A program made the translations under genes and the position numbers. Of a DNA stretch of 64,000 nucleotides, positions 8,739 through 18,177 are shown one piece after another; the first letter of the stretch is position 1, and the number at the start of each line of letters is the position of its first letter. Source of the DNA: Pseudomonas serbica (lineage in GTDB: Bacteria > Pseudomonadota > Gammaproteobacteria > Pseudomonadales > Pseudomonadaceae); the NCBI RefSeq assembly GCF_028823535.1, contig NZ_JAQIYM010000007.1, forward strand, positions 124,001-188,000, given 5' to 3'. A model generated the notes under the pieces. It saw nothing but the letters and a program-made list of their open reading frames with translations, was not told where the DNA came from and made no database searches.

Positions 8739-9413
8739 TTACTCAGCCTGGTTCTGCGGAAACAGGCTGCGGCGGGTTTCTTCGTCGAACTCAGCCTTGA
8801 GCACCAGTTTTTCTTTCAGGCCGTGGGCGCGTTGGGCCGCCGGGCGGGCGCTGATTTCATCGAACAGGCGCTTGACGTTCGGATACGCGGCCAAGCCGTT
8901 TTCGCCGAGGATGTAAGGCGCATAGTTGGCCCAGCCCCAGAGGGCCATGTCGGCGATGCTGTAGGTGTCACCCGCCAGGTACTGATGGTCGGCCAGGCGC
9001 TGGTCGAGCACGCGGTAGTGGCGTTCGACTTCCTTGAGATAACGGTTTTTCGCGTAGGGCAGGTCTTCCGGTGCATGGTGCAGGAAATGCACGGCCTGGC
9101 CGGAGAAGGGCGACAGGCCGGTGGCGATGAACATCAGCCACGACAGCAGTTCGGCATTTCCGGCAGCGGTGTGCGGCAGGAAGCGCTGATGTTTTTGCGC
9201 CAGGTGCAGCAGGATGGCCTGGGAGTCGAAGACCGTCGCGTCGCCATCGACCAGGGCCGGAACCTTGGCGTTCGGGTTGATCGCGAGGAAGGCGGGCAAG
9301 TGCTGCTCGCCCTTGAAGGTGTCGACGCCGATCAACTCATAGGGCGTCTGCAGTTCTTCGAGCAGCAGGGCGACTTTCATCGGGTTCGGCGAAGGATGGA
9401 AAAAGAATTTCAT
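8739..9413 (-). CDS. Glutathione S-transferase
   Basis: A 224-residue cytosolic GST. The N-terminal thioredoxin-like domain (MKFFFHPSPNPMKVALLLEE) includes the NPNAKVPALVDGD loop, whose cis-Pro holds glutathione, and DSQAILLHLA, which contacts the gamma-glutamyl group. The helical C-terminal domain contains YSIADMALWGW, the conserved N-capping box. The length is normal. The start at 9413 gives the standard N terminus; a longer in-frame reading is not supported. The substrate is unknown. It is probably read separately from the membrane protein gene upstream. Confidence 0.9.
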   Translation of the reverse strand: MKFFFHPSPNPMKVALLLEELQTPYELIGVDTFKGEQHLPAFLAINPNAKVPALVDGDATVFDSQAILLHLAQKHQRFLPHTAAGNAELLSWLMFIATGLSPFSGQAVHFLHHAPEDLPYAKNRYLKEVERHYRVLDQRLADHQYLAGDTYSIADMALWGWANYAPYILGENGLAAYPNVKRLFDEISARPAAQRAHGLKEKLVLKAEFDEETRRSLFPQNQAE

Positions 9414-9495
9414 GGTAAAGGCCTCAGTCGGAGTGGGTTGCAACTGAGGCTGATGGTGGGGCAAACCTGTTCGATTGACGCACGAGGATATTGCG

Positions 9496-10290
9496 CTACT
9501 CGTTCGAAATGGTTGAACGTGTTGCCAGGGGCGCAGGTTTTGCCAGCAACCGCCGGGTGACGCCGAGCATGGCCACCGAGACGGCAACGCCGATACCGAA
9601 ACCCATCAGGCCCAGGCTCGGCAAGGTCAGCGTCACGACCAGGCAGAAGGCCGAAAATGAATACATCCCGGTGGCCGTCGCCCGCAGCAACGCGGCGGTA
9701 AACGCCGGGCCTCGGGTTTGCTGGGAGAACACCGCCATCACACTGCCAAGTACCGGGAACACGGCGAGCAGGCCGCTCCAGCGGTCGCCAACGGTGCTGG
9801 CGAGCCAAGTGACGGCCAAGGTCAGCAGAGCGCCGGCGACCATTCGCAACAGCAGTTTGTCGGACTTCGGTGCCGGCCCGGAAACGATCGGCTGCACCGC
9901 CGGGAACAGGTAAGGCGCGGCCAGCAGTGCGGTGGCGGCGGCAATCACCGAGAGTGGCAGCGACGGCGGGAGCAACGACAGGACCACGGCGACCAAGGCC
10001 CAGACCAGCATCGAGATCGTCAGCGCCAGTGGCCATTTTGCCCGTTGTGCGACCTGCGCGTAGGTCACGCAGAAGGCAATCATGGCGAACATTGCCGACA
10101 GTGCAGCCATGGCCGATTGGGCGGCGAACGCCTGGCCCTGTTCGATGGCGAGGAAAAACAGTATCGGCCCGACCACCACCGGCAACCCCGACAACCAACC
10201 CGCGACACTTGGCCCCCAGCGTTTGCCGGCAAGGGAAATAAGCAGCAGGAAGCCTGGAATGACCAGCAGTTTGAGCATCAACACGCGCAC
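9496..10290 (-). CDS. Integral membrane protein of unknown function
   Basis: A 264-residue, strongly hydrophobic protein with about eight predicted helices and no large soluble domain. Notable segments are a Gly-rich turn GKRWGPSVAGWLSGLPVVVG near the N terminus and a similar one, VGDRWSGLLAVFPVLGSVMA, in the second half. This suggests two related halves, as in small permeases. I do not recognise a characterised family. Transport of an organic solute is a guess only. It lies upstream of the GST gene on the same strand with an 82-base gap. Confidence 0.65.
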   Translation of the reverse strand: MRVLMLKLLVIPGFLLLISLAGKRWGPSVAGWLSGLPVVVGPILFFLAIEQGQAFAAQSAMAALSAMFAMIAFCVTYAQVAQRAKWPLALTISMLVWALVAVVLSLLPPSLPLSVIAAATALLAAPYLFPAVQPIVSGPAPKSDKLLLRMVAGALLTLAVTWLASTVGDRWSGLLAVFPVLGSVMAVFSQQTRGPAFTAALLRATATGMYSFSAFCLVVTLTLPSLGLMGFGIGVAVSVAMLGVTRRLLAKPAPLATRSTISNE

Positions 10291-10437
10291 TTCTCCGTCC
10301 TTGTATGTGGCGGCAACGTTAGCAGATTTGCTCTATAGATTTGCGGGTTTTGTATACAAAGCTATGGCGTCCTGATCAGTGGGACGAACAGCGGGTTGAG
10401 TCTGCAGCCTTTCAGCTGACGATAATTCGCGGAACCG

Positions 10438-10474
10438 AAAAAAAAGAACCCGGTGCGACGTGAGTCGCACCGGG
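10438..10474 (-). terminator. Rho-independent terminator of the atoB operon
   Basis: On the minus strand an 11-base perfect stem (CCCGGTGCGAC with its complement, loop of four) is followed within a few bases by eight T residues. It lies about 60 bases after the atoB stop. The remaining sequence of the 245-base gap up to 10291 shows no further feature. Confidence 0.88.
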
Positions 10475-10535
10475 TGTTTTGCCAGGCGGCGGCGGATCTT
10501 CGTGGGTCCCCGCGCCGTCTGTAAACGCTGTTGGC

Positions 10536-11717
10536 TTAAGCGCGTTCGAGCGCCAATGCCACGCCCTGACCACCCCCGATGCACAGGGTGGCGAGGCCTT
10601 TTTTGGCGTCGCGCTTGATCATTTCATGCAGCAGGGTTACCAGCACGCGGCAACCCGAGGCACCGATCGGGTGGCCGAGGGCGATGGCGCCGCCGTTGAC
10701 GTTGACCTTGTCCAGGTCCCATTCCAGGTCCTTGGCCACGGCCAGCGATTGCGCGGCGAAGGCTTCGTTGGCTTCGATCAGGTCCAGCTGGTCAATGTTC
10801 CAGCCGGCCTTGTCCAGGCAGCGGCGTGTGGCCGATACCGGGCCGATGCCCATGATCGCCGGGTCCACGCCTGCGTTGGCGTAGGCGGCGATTGTCGCCA
10901 TAACCGGCAGGCCCAGGGCCTTGGCTTTTTCGGCGCTCATCAGGATCACGGCGGCGGCGCCATCGTTCAGCGACGAAGCGTTACCGGCGGTCACCGAACC
11001 GTCCTTCTTGAAGGCCGGTTTGAGCTTGCCCAGGGATTCGGCGGTGGTGCCGGCCCGTGGTTGCTCGTCGGTGGCGAAGGACAGTGGATCGCCCTTGCGC
11101 TGGGGGATCAGGATCGGCGTGATCTCATCGACAAAACGCCCGGCTTCAATGGCAGCCGTGGCTTTCTGCTGCGAGGCAGCGGCGAAAGCGTCCTGTTGCT
11201 CACGGGTCAGGTTGTACTTCTCGACCAGGTTCTCGGCGGTGATGCCCATGTGGTAATCGTTGAACGCATCCCACAGGCCGTCGCTGATCATGGTGTCGAC
11301 GATTTGCGCGTTACCCATGCGCAGGCCCGTGCGGGCGCCCGGCATGACGTAGTTGGACAGGCTCATGTTTTCCTGGCCGCCGGCGATGATCACCTCGGCG
11401 TCGCCGCAACGGATGGCCTGGGCGCCCAGGTGCAAAGCCTTGAGGCCCGAACCGCAGACCTTGTTCAAGGTCATGGCCGGCACGGCGAACGGCAGGCCGG
11501 CCTTGATCGACGCCTGGCGCGCAGGGTTTTGCCCGGCGCCAGCGGTCAGCACCTGGCCCATGATCACTTCATCGACTTCGGCCGGGTCCAGGCCGGTTTG
11601 CGCCAGCAGCTGACGGATCACCGCTGCGCCCAGGTCAACGGCGGATACGGTTGCCAGGGAGCCCTGGAAACTGCCGATGGCGGTGCGTGTGGCGGCAACA
11701 ATGACGACTTCTTGCAT
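10536..11717 (-). CDS. atoB: Acetyl-CoA C-acetyltransferase (thiolase)
   Basis: A 393-residue thiolase. The acyl-accepting Cys is in [16 protein letters not shown], the His in [15 protein letters not shown], and the second catalytic Cys in TLCIGGGQG near the C terminus. It splits acetoacetyl-CoA into two acetyl-CoA, or runs in reverse. It is the last gene of a three-gene unit after the two CoA-transferase subunits, 11 bases from the upstream gene. Order and the divergent LysR match the dhcA-dhcB-atoB block of P. aeruginosa, which handles ketone bodies and carnitine-derived keto acids. The start at 11717 ([15 protein letters not shown]) is standard. Confidence 0.93.
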   Translation of the reverse strand: MQEVVIVAATRTAIGSFQGSLATVSAVDLGAAVIRQLLAQTGLDPAEVDEVIMGQVLTAGAGQNPARQASIKAGLPFAVPAMTLNKVCGSGLKALHLGAQAIRCGDAEVIIAGGQENMSLSNYVMPGARTGLRMGNAQIVDTMISDGLWDAFNDYHMGITAENLVEKYNLTREQQDAFAAASQQKATAAIEAGRFVDEITPILIPQRKGDPLSFATDEQPRAGTTAESLGKLKPAFKKDGSVTAGNASSLNDGAAAVILMSAEKAKALGLPVMATIAAYANAGVDPAIMGIGPVSATRRCLDKAGWNIDQLDLIEANEAFAAQSLAVAKDLEWDLDKVNVNGGAIALGHPIGASGCRVLVTLLHEMIKRDAKKGLATLCIGGGQGVALALERA

Positions 11718-11728
11718 GGAATGATTCC

Positions 11729-12394
11729 TCACTGGGCAGCGAACTGCATTTCCGGAACGTGGTCCGGCACGATCAGTTTACCAGCGGTTTTGGCGACGAT
11801 TTCCTCGACGCTGACGCCTGGAGCACGTTCCTTGAGGATAAATGCGCCATTTTCGATCTCCAGGTAGGCGAGGTCGGTCAGAACGCGCTTGATGCAACCG
11901 GCGCCAGTCAGCGGCAGGCTGCAGTGGTCCAGCAACTTGGACTCACCGTCCTTGGAGGCGTGGGTCATGATGACGATGATGTTGTCTGCGCCGGCTACCA
12001 GGTCCATGGCGCCGCCCATGCCCTTGACCAGTTTGCCGGGAATCATCCACGAGGCGATGTTGCCCTGCACGTCGACTTCGAAGGCGCCCAGTACGGTCAG
12101 GTCGACATGGCCGCCGCGGATCATCGCGAAGGATTCGGCCGAGGAAAAGATCGAGGCGCCGGTACGGGCGGTCACGGTCTGTTTACCGGCGTTGATCATG
12201 TCGGCGTCGATGGTTTCTTCAGTCGGAAACGGACCCATGCCGAGCAGGCCGTTTTCCGACTGCAGCATGACTTCCATGCCTTCGGGGATGTAGTTGGCGA
12301 CCAGGGTCGGAATGCCGATGCCCAGGTTCACGTAGAAGCCGTCCTGCATTTCGCGGGCGACGCGTTGAGCCATTTGTTCGCGGGAAAGTGCCAT
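11729..12394 (-). CDS. dhcB: 3-oxoacid CoA-transferase subunit B (AtoA/DhcB type)
   Basis: A 221-residue beta subunit of a family I CoA transferase. The catalytic glutamate lies in [12 protein letters not shown], the family's SENG signature. The enzyme moves CoA from succinyl-CoA or acetyl-CoA to a 3-oxo acid such as acetoacetate or 3-dehydrocarnitine. It must pair with the alpha subunit encoded immediately upstream (36-base gap). The gene symbol rests on synteny with P. aeruginosa dhcAB-atoB and not on a sequence comparison; AtoA or ScoB are equivalent names. Confidence 0.88.
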   Translation of the reverse strand: MALSREQMAQRVAREMQDGFYVNLGIGIPTLVANYIPEGMEVMLQSENGLLGMGPFPTEETIDADMINAGKQTVTARTGASIFSSAESFAMIRGGHVDLTVLGAFEVDVQGNIASWMIPGKLVKGMGGAMDLVAGADNIIVIMTHASKDGESKLLDHCSLPLTGAGCIKRVLTDLAYLEIENGAFILKERAPGVSVEEIVAKTAGKLIVPDHVPEMQFAAQ

Positions 12395-12430
12395 TGTCGT
12401 TATTCCTTCATTCGGTCCGGGGGCAGGGGA

Positions 12431-13129
12431 TCACTTACGCACGGTGCGCTGTTCGATGCGCTTTTCGAACGTGCCGCAGATGATCCGGTCGACGTAGATG
12501 CCTGGGGTGTGGATCTGCGCCGGGTCCAGCTCGCCGGGTTCGACGATTTCTTCGACTTCGACCACGGTGATCTTGCCGGCGGTAGCGGCCAGCGGGTTGA
12601 AGTTCTGGGCGGTGTGGCGATAGATCACGTTACCGAAATGGTCGGCTTTCCAGCCTTTGACGATGGCGAAGTCGCCGGTGATGGATTCTTCCATCAGGTA
12701 CTTGCGGCCATGGAATTCACGCACTTCCTTGCCCTCGGCAACAGGCGTGCCCACGCCGGTGGCGGTGAAAAAGGCCGGGATGCCGGCGCCGCCAGCGCGC
12801 ATTTTTTCAGCCAGGGTGCCTTGTGGGGTCAGGATGACTTCGATCTCGCCTTTGAGCAGTTGCTCTTCGAACAGCTTGTTTTCGCCGACGTAGGAGGCCA
12901 CCACCTTGCTGATCTGACGGTCGGTCAGCAGCACACCGAGGCCGAAACCGTCGACGCCGCAGTTGTTGGAAACCACGGTGAGGTCACGGGTGCCCTTGCG
13001 CTTGATCTCGTTGATCAGGTTTTCCGGAATCCCGCAGAGGCCGAAGCCGCCAGCGATCACGGTCATGCCGTCTTCAAGACCGGCCAGGGCTTCCTCGTAG
13101 GAACTCACGCGCTTGTCGAAACCTGCCAT
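12431..13129 (-). CDS. dhcA: 3-oxoacid CoA-transferase subunit A (AtoD/DhcA type)
   Basis: A 232-residue alpha subunit. [13 protein letters not shown] is the CoA-binding glycine loop of family I CoA transferases, and [21 protein letters not shown] is the second conserved block. The start at 13129 ([10 protein letters not shown]) follows AAGAGGTGCAT on the minus strand; a longer in-frame reading to 13243 lacks support. It is the first gene of the CoA-transferase/thiolase operon and is divergent from the LysR gene at 13305, 175 bases away, a region expected to hold its promoter and operator. Confidence 0.88.
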   Translation of the reverse strand: MAGFDKRVSSYEEALAGLEDGMTVIAGGFGLCGIPENLINEIKRKGTRDLTVVSNNCGVDGFGLGVLLTDRQISKVVASYVGENKLFEEQLLKGEIEVILTPQGTLAEKMRAGGAGIPAFFTATGVGTPVAEGKEVREFHGRKYLMEESITGDFAIVKGWKADHFGNVIYRHTAQNFNPLAATAGKITVVEVEEIVEPGELDPAQIHTPGIYVDRIICGTFEKRIEQRTVRK

Positions 13130-13304
13130 ATGCACCTCTTTTATTCTTGATGGGCGGCTGGCTAGCCGAATGGTATTGAGTGTCGCGCCACGGGATTCAT
13201 TTGTTAAGTTGTTTTTTTGGCTTGATTGATTGATAAAGCTCATTAAACCACTGCTTCAATCTTGCCGCTTGAAGCTTGTCGCTTACAACTGGAGCAAAGC
13301 GACC

Positions 13305-14204
13305 ATGACCATCAAACAGATCCGCGCCTTCCTGGCCGTGGCCCAGAGCCTGAGCTTTGCGGTGGCCTGCGAGCGCCTGCACCTGTCGCAATCGGCCCTC
13401 AGCCTGACCATCAAGGCCTTGGAAGAAAGCCTGGGCGGTCGGTTGTTCACCCGCAACACGCGCAATGTGGCGCTGACCGCCGAGGGCGAAGCCCTGGTGC
13501 CGCTGGCGCGCCGCCTGATCGCCGACTGGGACAATGCCGAGGATGAGCTGCGTCAGCGTTTCACCCTGCAGCGCGGGCGCGTGACCCTGGCGGCCATGCC
13601 GTCGTTTGCCGGCAACCTGCTGCCGCCGATCCTCAAGACATTCCGCGCGCGCTATCCGAAAGTCAACGTCACGGTCAACGACGTGATCAACGAGCAGGTA
13701 CTGGAAATGGTTCGTGACCGCCAGGTGGAACTGGGCGTGGCGTTCGAGCCGAGCCAGAGCTCGTCGCTGCAATTCACGCCGCTGTACATCGATCGTTTCG
13801 TGGCGGTGGTGCCCGCCGATTCGCCGTTGGTCGAGCTAAACGAAGTCGACTGGCAGACGTTGCTCAAGGAACCCTTCATCACGTTGCAGCGGCCATCGAC
13901 GGTGCGAGTGATGCTGGAGGAACACTTGCAGGCCCGGGGCATGAAATTGCCGGTGGAGTTCGAAAGCCATCAACTGGCGACGGTTGGGCGCATGGTCGCC
14001 AGCGGGCTGGGCGTGAGCGCCGTTCCTGCATTGTGCGCAGGGCAGATGCGTGAACTGGGGGCGCGTTGCATCACCTTGCGTGATCCGGTGGTGGAACGCG
14101 CGCTTGGCGTACTGACGTTGCCTGGAGGGGAACTGTCGGCGGCGGCGCAGGCGTTGTTTGATGTGCTGAAAGAAGAAAACCTGGGTGAACGCTTCACCCT
14201 GTAG
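13305..14204 (+). CDS. dhcR: LysR-type regulator divergent from the CoA-transferase operon
   Basis: A 299-residue LysR regulator. The N-terminal winged helix-turn-helix is residues 1-60 (FAVACERLHLSQSALSLTIK), followed by the periplasmic-binding-protein-like effector domain. The LysR gene, the divergent CoA-transferase subunits and the thiolase match the P. aeruginosa dhcR-dhcAB-atoB arrangement, so it most likely activates that operon in response to a carnitine or ketone-body derivative. The effector is not visible from sequence. The ATG at 13305 follows GGAG. Its stop lies inside the left arm of a REP palindrome. Confidence 0.85.
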   Translation: MTIKQIRAFLAVAQSLSFAVACERLHLSQSALSLTIKALEESLGGRLFTRNTRNVALTAEGEALVPLARRLIADWDNAEDELRQRFTLQRGRVTLAAMPSFAGNLLPPILKTFRARYPKVNVTVNDVINEQVLEMVRDRQVELGVAFEPSQSSSLQFTPLYIDRFVAVVPADSPLVELNEVDWQTLLKEPFITLQRPSTVRVMLEEHLQARGMKLPVEFESHQLATVGRMVASGLGVSAVPALCAGQMRELGARCITLRDPVVERALGVLTLPGGELSAAAQALFDVLKEENLGERFTL

Positions 14205-14266
14205 GCGCTGGCTTGCCAGCGAAGGCGTCAGTTGGATCGCCATCGCTGGCAAGCCAGCTCCTACAG
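14199..14266. repeat. REP-type palindrome
   Basis: The left arm CTGTAGGCGCTGGCTTGCCA is mirrored by TGGCAAGCCAGCTCCTACAG. It overlaps the last codons of the LysR gene and probably forms the 3' end hairpin for the two converging genes. Confidence 0.88.
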
Positions 14267-14277
14267 GCGGGGGCTCT

Positions 14278-15120
14278 TCAGTCATTGAGGCGTTGTGCCA
14301 GTAACGGTAAAAGCGCTTCGCACGACATTTCTATCTTCAAATCCAGTATGTCATCCGCCCGGGTCTTGCCCAGGTTGATCGCCAGCAGCGGCTTGCCCTG
14401 GTCTACCACCGCCCGGCACAGGCGAAACGCCGAGTACGCCATCAGTGACGAGCCAACCACCAGTAACCCGGCAGCCTGTTCCACCGTGGCCATCGCTTTT
14501 GCCGCGGTTGCCTGTGCGACGTTCTCCCCAAAGAACACCACGTCCGGTTTCATCCTCTGACCCGCGCAATGCGGGCAATGCGGGACCTGGAAGCGTGCCT
14601 CGAAGGCTGCATCGAGCAGGGTATCGCCGTCCGGGGCCTGCACCGCGTCTACGCCCGCCAGATAAGGGTTTTGCGCCTCCATCAATTGCTGGATTGAATC
14701 GCGCTCACTGCGCCTGCCGCAATCCAGGCACAGTACGCGGTGCAGGCTGCCGTGGAGTTCGATCACGTCATGGCTGCCGGCCTGGTCGTGCAAGGTGTCG
14801 ACGTTCTGGGTGATCAGGCCGCTGATCCGCCGGGTGCTTTGCAAGCGGGCAAGGGTATCGTGGGCCACGTTCGGCTGCGCCTGGCGCACCCGTGGCCAGC
14901 CGAGCATCGCTCGCGCCCAATAGCGCCGGCGCGATTCGGGTGCAGAGAGAAACTCCTGGTACATCATCGGCTGGCGTCCACGCCGCACGCCCTGGTTGTC
15001 GCGGTAGTCCGGGATGCCCGACGGCGTGCTGATACCGGCGCCGGTCAACACCGCGAACGGCTGGTCGGCGATCAAATGCTGGAGGCGATCGAGTTGTTCG
15101 TGGATAAGGCTGTCGAGCAT
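14278..15120 (-). CDS. Sir2-family NAD-dependent protein deacetylase
   Basis: A 280-residue sirtuin. The NAD-binding blocks VLTGAGISTPSGIPDYR and LITQNVDTLHDQAG are present, the catalytic His is in IELHGSLHRV, and two CxxC zinc pairs are seen (CLDC and CPHC). The later MKPDVVFFGENV and VVGSSLMAYSAF complete the Rossmann part. It belongs to the class II-like bacterial sirtuins, which deacylate lysines on enzymes such as acetyl-CoA synthetase. The start at 15120 gives the normal length. It lies between two REP elements as a single transcription unit. Confidence 0.92.
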   Translation of the reverse strand: MLDSLIHEQLDRLQHLIADQPFAVLTGAGISTPSGIPDYRDNQGVRRGRQPMMYQEFLSAPESRRRYWARAMLGWPRVRQAQPNVAHDTLARLQSTRRISGLITQNVDTLHDQAGSHDVIELHGSLHRVLCLDCGRRSERDSIQQLMEAQNPYLAGVDAVQAPDGDTLLDAAFEARFQVPHCPHCAGQRMKPDVVFFGENVAQATAAKAMATVEQAAGLLVVGSSLMAYSAFRLCRAVVDQGKPLLAINLGKTRADDILDLKIEMSCEALLPLLAQRLND

Positions 15121-15138
15121 GATCAGCACTCCGGAACC

Positions 15139-15221
15139 CTGTAGGAGCGAGCGTGCTCGCGAAGGTGTATCAGCCACATAAATGTACCTGATACATCCTC
15201 GCGAGCAAGCTCGCTCCTGCA
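15139..15221. repeat. REP-like palindrome
   Basis: CTGTAGGAGCGAGCGTGCTC is mirrored by GAGCAAGCTCGCTCCTGCA about 45 bases on. The centre also holds an inner inverted pair (GTGTATCAG with CTGATACAT). It is a REP variant with GAGCG in place of CTGGC. Confidence 0.85.
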
Positions 15222-15234
15222 AAGGGCGCAGTGT

Positions 15235-16281
15235 TTATTTACGGGCCTCCAGAATCAGGTTGAACGGCGTTTGCGTGGCCCGGCGGAAACTCGAGAACCC
15301 GGCCTCGCTGAACACCTTGCGCAACCGCGCCTCACCCGCCTGGGCGCCGAGGCCGAGGCCGACTTCCTGGGACAGCGAGTTGGGCGTGCAGATGAAGGTC
15401 GAGGCCGCGTAGAACAGTCGGCCAACGGGAGTGATGTTGTCATCCAGCGAGTCGTTGGCGAACGGTTCCACCAGCAATACCGTGCCGTCCGGCTTCAACG
15501 ACTCGTAGGCGTGCTTGGCCGCGCCAACCGGGTCACCCATGTCGTGCAGGCAGTCGAAGTAGCAGATCAGGTCGTAGTCATTGCCGGGGTAGCTCTTGGC
15601 CGTGCCTTGGAAGAATCGCGCGCGACCGGAAACGCCGCCTTCCTCGGCGCGCTGGGTGGCGACGGTGACGGACGGTGCGTGGTAGTCGAAGCCGACGAAC
15701 CGCGAGTTCGGGTACGCCTGGGCCATGATCACCGTCGATGCGCCATGACCACAGCCGATGTCGGCGACTTTGGCGCCTTCCTCCAGCTTGGCCACCACGC
15801 CATCCAGCGCCGGCAACCATTCGGCGATCAGGTGGGCCTTGTAGCCGGGCCGGAAGAAGCGTTCGGTGCCGCTGAACATGCACGGATGGTGATCGCCCCA
15901 GGCCAGGGCGCCGTCGCCGCGCATGGCCTTGACCAGTTTGTCCTTGTCATGAAAAAACGATGCAACCACGCCGATGCCACCTGCTACATAGACCGGAGAG
16001 TCTTCGATGGCCAACGCCAACGCTTGCTCTTCGGGCAGGCGGAATTGCCCGTCGCGATGTTCCATGTAGCCAGAGGCGGCGTGGGCGCTGAGCCATTCGC
16101 GCACCAGGCGGGGGTTGCAGCCGGTCTTGTCGGCAAGCGCTTCGGGGCTGGTCGACTGGCTGTCGGCCATGGCCCGGTACAGGCCGAGTTCTTCACCGAG
16201 GATGACATTGGCCAGCATCGCCGCACCGCCCATGTCACCCACCAGTTTGCCCATGAAATCGTTGAGTCTGGCCTCGTCCAT
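15235..16281 (-). CDS. Class I SAM-dependent methyltransferase with N-terminal winged helix
   Basis: A 348-residue protein. Residues about 15-110 form a winged-helix dimerisation domain of the O-methyltransferase type (LADKTGCNPRLVREWLSAHA). The C-terminal Rossmann domain carries SAM motif I, VADIGCGHGASTVIMAQ, and motif II acid FVGFDYH, with DLICYFDCLHDMGDP as motif IV. The target is unknown. AAAGGAG lies eight bases before the ATG at 16281 (an overlapping GTG at 16284 is possible). The 417-base gap to the amidase gene contains a REP pair and the TGTATC-type repeats. Confidence 0.85.
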   Translation of the reverse strand: MDEARLNDFMGKLVGDMGGAAMLANVILGEELGLYRAMADSQSTSPEALADKTGCNPRLVREWLSAHAASGYMEHRDGQFRLPEEQALALAIEDSPVYVAGGIGVVASFFHDKDKLVKAMRGDGALAWGDHHPCMFSGTERFFRPGYKAHLIAEWLPALDGVVAKLEEGAKVADIGCGHGASTVIMAQAYPNSRFVGFDYHAPSVTVATQRAEEGGVSGRARFFQGTAKSYPGNDYDLICYFDCLHDMGDPVGAAKHAYESLKPDGTVLLVEPFANDSLDDNITPVGRLFYAASTFICTPNSLSQEVGLGLGAQAGEARLRKVFSEAGFSSFRRATQTPFNLILEARK

Positions 16282-16449
16282 CACGTGTGCTCCTTTGCAA
16301 GGATCACGGTCCGGAGGCTTGTTTGTCCGGGCGGTGGTCGTGGGAATGAACAGGACACTGAGCAGGTCCCGTGTGGATTAAGTTTAGTTCGCAGGCTGTG
16401 TACCGCGGGCTTGAGCGACGAAAGTGCTCTATGGCTGTGCACTGAACCC

Positions 16450-16541
16450 CTGTAGGAGCGGGCTTGCCCGCGAAGGCGGTGTGTAAACCACCGAAGCTGC
16501 GATATGTGCCGGCCTCATCGCTGGCAAGCCAGTTCCTACAG
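16450..16541. repeat. REP-type palindromic pair
   Basis: CTGTAGGAGCGGGCTTGCCC at the left and TGGCAAGCCAGTTCCTACAG at the right form an inverted pair about 90 bases apart. It separates the methyltransferase promoter from the amidase promoter region. Confidence 0.85.
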
Positions 16542-16566
16542 GGGATTAGCCAGCAGTGCCTGCGTA

Positions 16567-16645
16567 TGTATTTCAATGTATCCAGACAGCCTCTGGATAC
16601 AGTCCACCTTGATTCAAGGCCACCCCTGGACACAGACCAGATACA
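16567..16645. promoter_or_regulatory. TGTATC-type repeat cluster upstream of the amidase gene
   Basis: Two direct repeats, TGTATTTCAA and TGTATCC, start at 16567 and 16577 (10-base period). An opposite copy GGATACA is at 16595, and the pair ACACAGACCAGATACA is at 16630-16645, 53 bases before the amidase ATG. The last 16-mer differs by one base from that at 18112 upstream of bufB. The 10-11 base period is typical of OmpR/PhoB-type regulator binding. The regulator encoded at 21114 is the natural candidate, by inference. Confidence 0.6.
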
Positions 16646-16698
16646 AACCTGCGCTGAACTGTGAGTTCCGTTCGCTCCTGACTTCGAAGGGGATCACC

Positions 16699-18033
16699 AT
16701 GACAACGCTTGTGCCTCAACCCCATCTCAACGCCACGCCGGTCAATCGCCTGCGGGTCGATCGCTACACCAACGGCATCATTGGCCCTGGCCAGCCGATG
16801 CTCGGCCCGCTGGCAGACGGCGGCACGCTGATCACCGGGACGCCGCCAGGTTGCTGGGGGCCGATGATCACGCCAGCCTTCGAGGGCGGCCATGAAGTGA
16901 CGCAACCAGTGGCCATCGCCGGGGCGCAAATCGGCGACGCCGTGGCGATCACGATCAAGAGCATGCGCGTCACGTCGCTGGCCACTTCGTCCGGGGTCAT
17001 GAGCTTCGTCGAGGGACGCTACAACGGCGATCCGTTTGTCGCCAAGTTCTGCTCCACGTGTGGCACCGAGCATCCCGCCAGCCATGTCGAAGGCATTGGC
17101 GAGGATGCGATTCGCTGTAACCACTGTGGTGCCGAGGTCAGCGCATTTCGCTTCAGCCACGGTTATGTGATTGTGTTCGACGCGCAAAATCAGGTCAGTC
17201 TGACGGTGAATCAAGACGTCGCCAATCAACTGGCCGGCAATGCGAGCGAGATGTCGGCGCTGCCGGAGTTCGCCGCGCAACATTCGATCCTGTCCCTGGC
17301 CCGCGCCGATATCCCTGGCGTCGCCGCGCACATGCGACCGTTCCTCGGCAACATCGGCACGATGCCATCCCGGGACATTCCCGACTCGCACAACTGTGCC
17401 GACTTTGGCCAGTACCTGATCAACGCCCCGCACCGTTTCGGCATGACCCGCGAGGAGCTGCACGCGGCCAAGACCGACGGCCACATGGACACCAATTCGA
17501 TCCGCGAAGGCTGTGTGCTGATCTGCCCGGTGAAAGTGCCGGGGGCCGGGGTGTACATGGGTGATATGCATGCGCAGCAGGGCAACGGCGAGATCGCCGG
17601 CCACGCCACCGATTGCTCCGGGGAAACCGAAGTGGTAGTGCAAGTGGTGAAAAACCTGACGCTGGAAGGGCCGATCCTGCTGCAAAACCTCGATGACCTG
17701 CCACCAATGGCGCGGCCGATGAACGCCGAGCAGCGCGGGAAAGTCCGTCAGCTGGGCGAGCGCTGGGGGCAACACGAAATCGAGCAGAGCGGCCCTATTA
17801 CCTTCATCGGCAGCGGCGAGAACCTCAACCTGGCGGTGGAGAACGGTTTGACGCGCGCCGCTGCAGTTACCGGGCTGCCCTATGACGAAGTGCTCAATCG
17901 CGCCACCATCACCGGCTCCATCGATATCAGTCGCCTGCCAGGCACGGTGCGTGTGACCTTCCTGTGCCCGATGGAGGTGCTCGATGCCATGGGCATCGGT
18001 CATCTGGTGCGCGAGAAGTACGACCTGGCGTAA
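16699..18033 (+). CDS. Acetamidase/formamidase family protein with zinc-ribbon-like insert
   Basis: A 444-residue protein assigned to the FmdA/AmdA amidohydrolase family, which hydrolyses short amides to acid and ammonia. The central and C-terminal parts (MPSRDIPDSHNCADFG, YMGDMHAQQGNGEIAGHATD) contain the acid- and His-rich metal-site blocks of the family. Between residues about 116 and 143 there is FCSTCG ... IRCNHCGAE, two CxxC pairs that look like a zinc ribbon. The ATG at 16699 follows AAGGGG. It stands alone between two copies of the TGTATC repeats, ahead of bufBC, suggesting common control. The substrate is unknown. Confidence 0.8.
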   Translation: MTTLVPQPHLNATPVNRLRVDRYTNGIIGPGQPMLGPLADGGTLITGTPPGCWGPMITPAFEGGHEVTQPVAIAGAQIGDAVAITIKSMRVTSLATSSGVMSFVEGRYNGDPFVAKFCSTCGTEHPASHVEGIGEDAIRCNHCGAEVSAFRFSHGYVIVFDAQNQVSLTVNQDVANQLAGNASEMSALPEFAAQHSILSLARADIPGVAAHMRPFLGNIGTMPSRDIPDSHNCADFGQYLINAPHRFGMTREELHAAKTDGHMDTNSIREGCVLICPVKVPGAGVYMGDMHAQQGNGEIAGHATDCSGETEVVVQVVKNLTLEGPILLQNLDDLPPMARPMNAEQRGKVRQLGERWGQHEIEQSGPITFIGSGENLNLAVENGLTRAAAVTGLPYDEVLNRATITGSIDISRLPGTVRVTFLCPMEVLDAMGIGHLVREKYDLA

Positions 18034-18049
18034 TCCCGGGCAGCGGGTC

Positions 18050-18127
18050 TGTACCAGAGTGTGTATAGACCCGCTGCCGATACACACCGTGCGGTTTTCG
18101 GTCAGCACGGTACACAGACCCGATACA
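18050..18127. promoter_or_regulatory. TGTATC-type repeat cluster upstream of bufB
   Basis: TGTACC at 18050 and TGTGTATAG at 18060 lie on the plus strand. GATACACA is at 18079 and the 16-mer ACACAGACCCGATACA is at 18112-18127, 50 bases before the bufB ATG. The 16-mer matches the amidase upstream copy in 15 of 16 positions and sits at the same distance from the start codon. Confidence 0.6.
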
Positions 18128-18177
18128 TCGCTTCGATTAACTGTGATGACGTTCTGACCACCCTTGGGATCGACATC

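Noticed and set aside
10479..13150. Two long plus-strand frames (462 and 463 residues) across the CoA-transferase/thiolase operon
   Set aside because: They are codon-position shadows; the minus-strand genes carry complete catalytic motifs and normal lengths.
15139..15221. TGATACAT/GTGTATCA inside the REP element as a further TGTATC operator
   Set aside because: It is part of the REP inverted repeat, lacks the 10-11 base direct spacing and lies between converging or unrelated gene ends.
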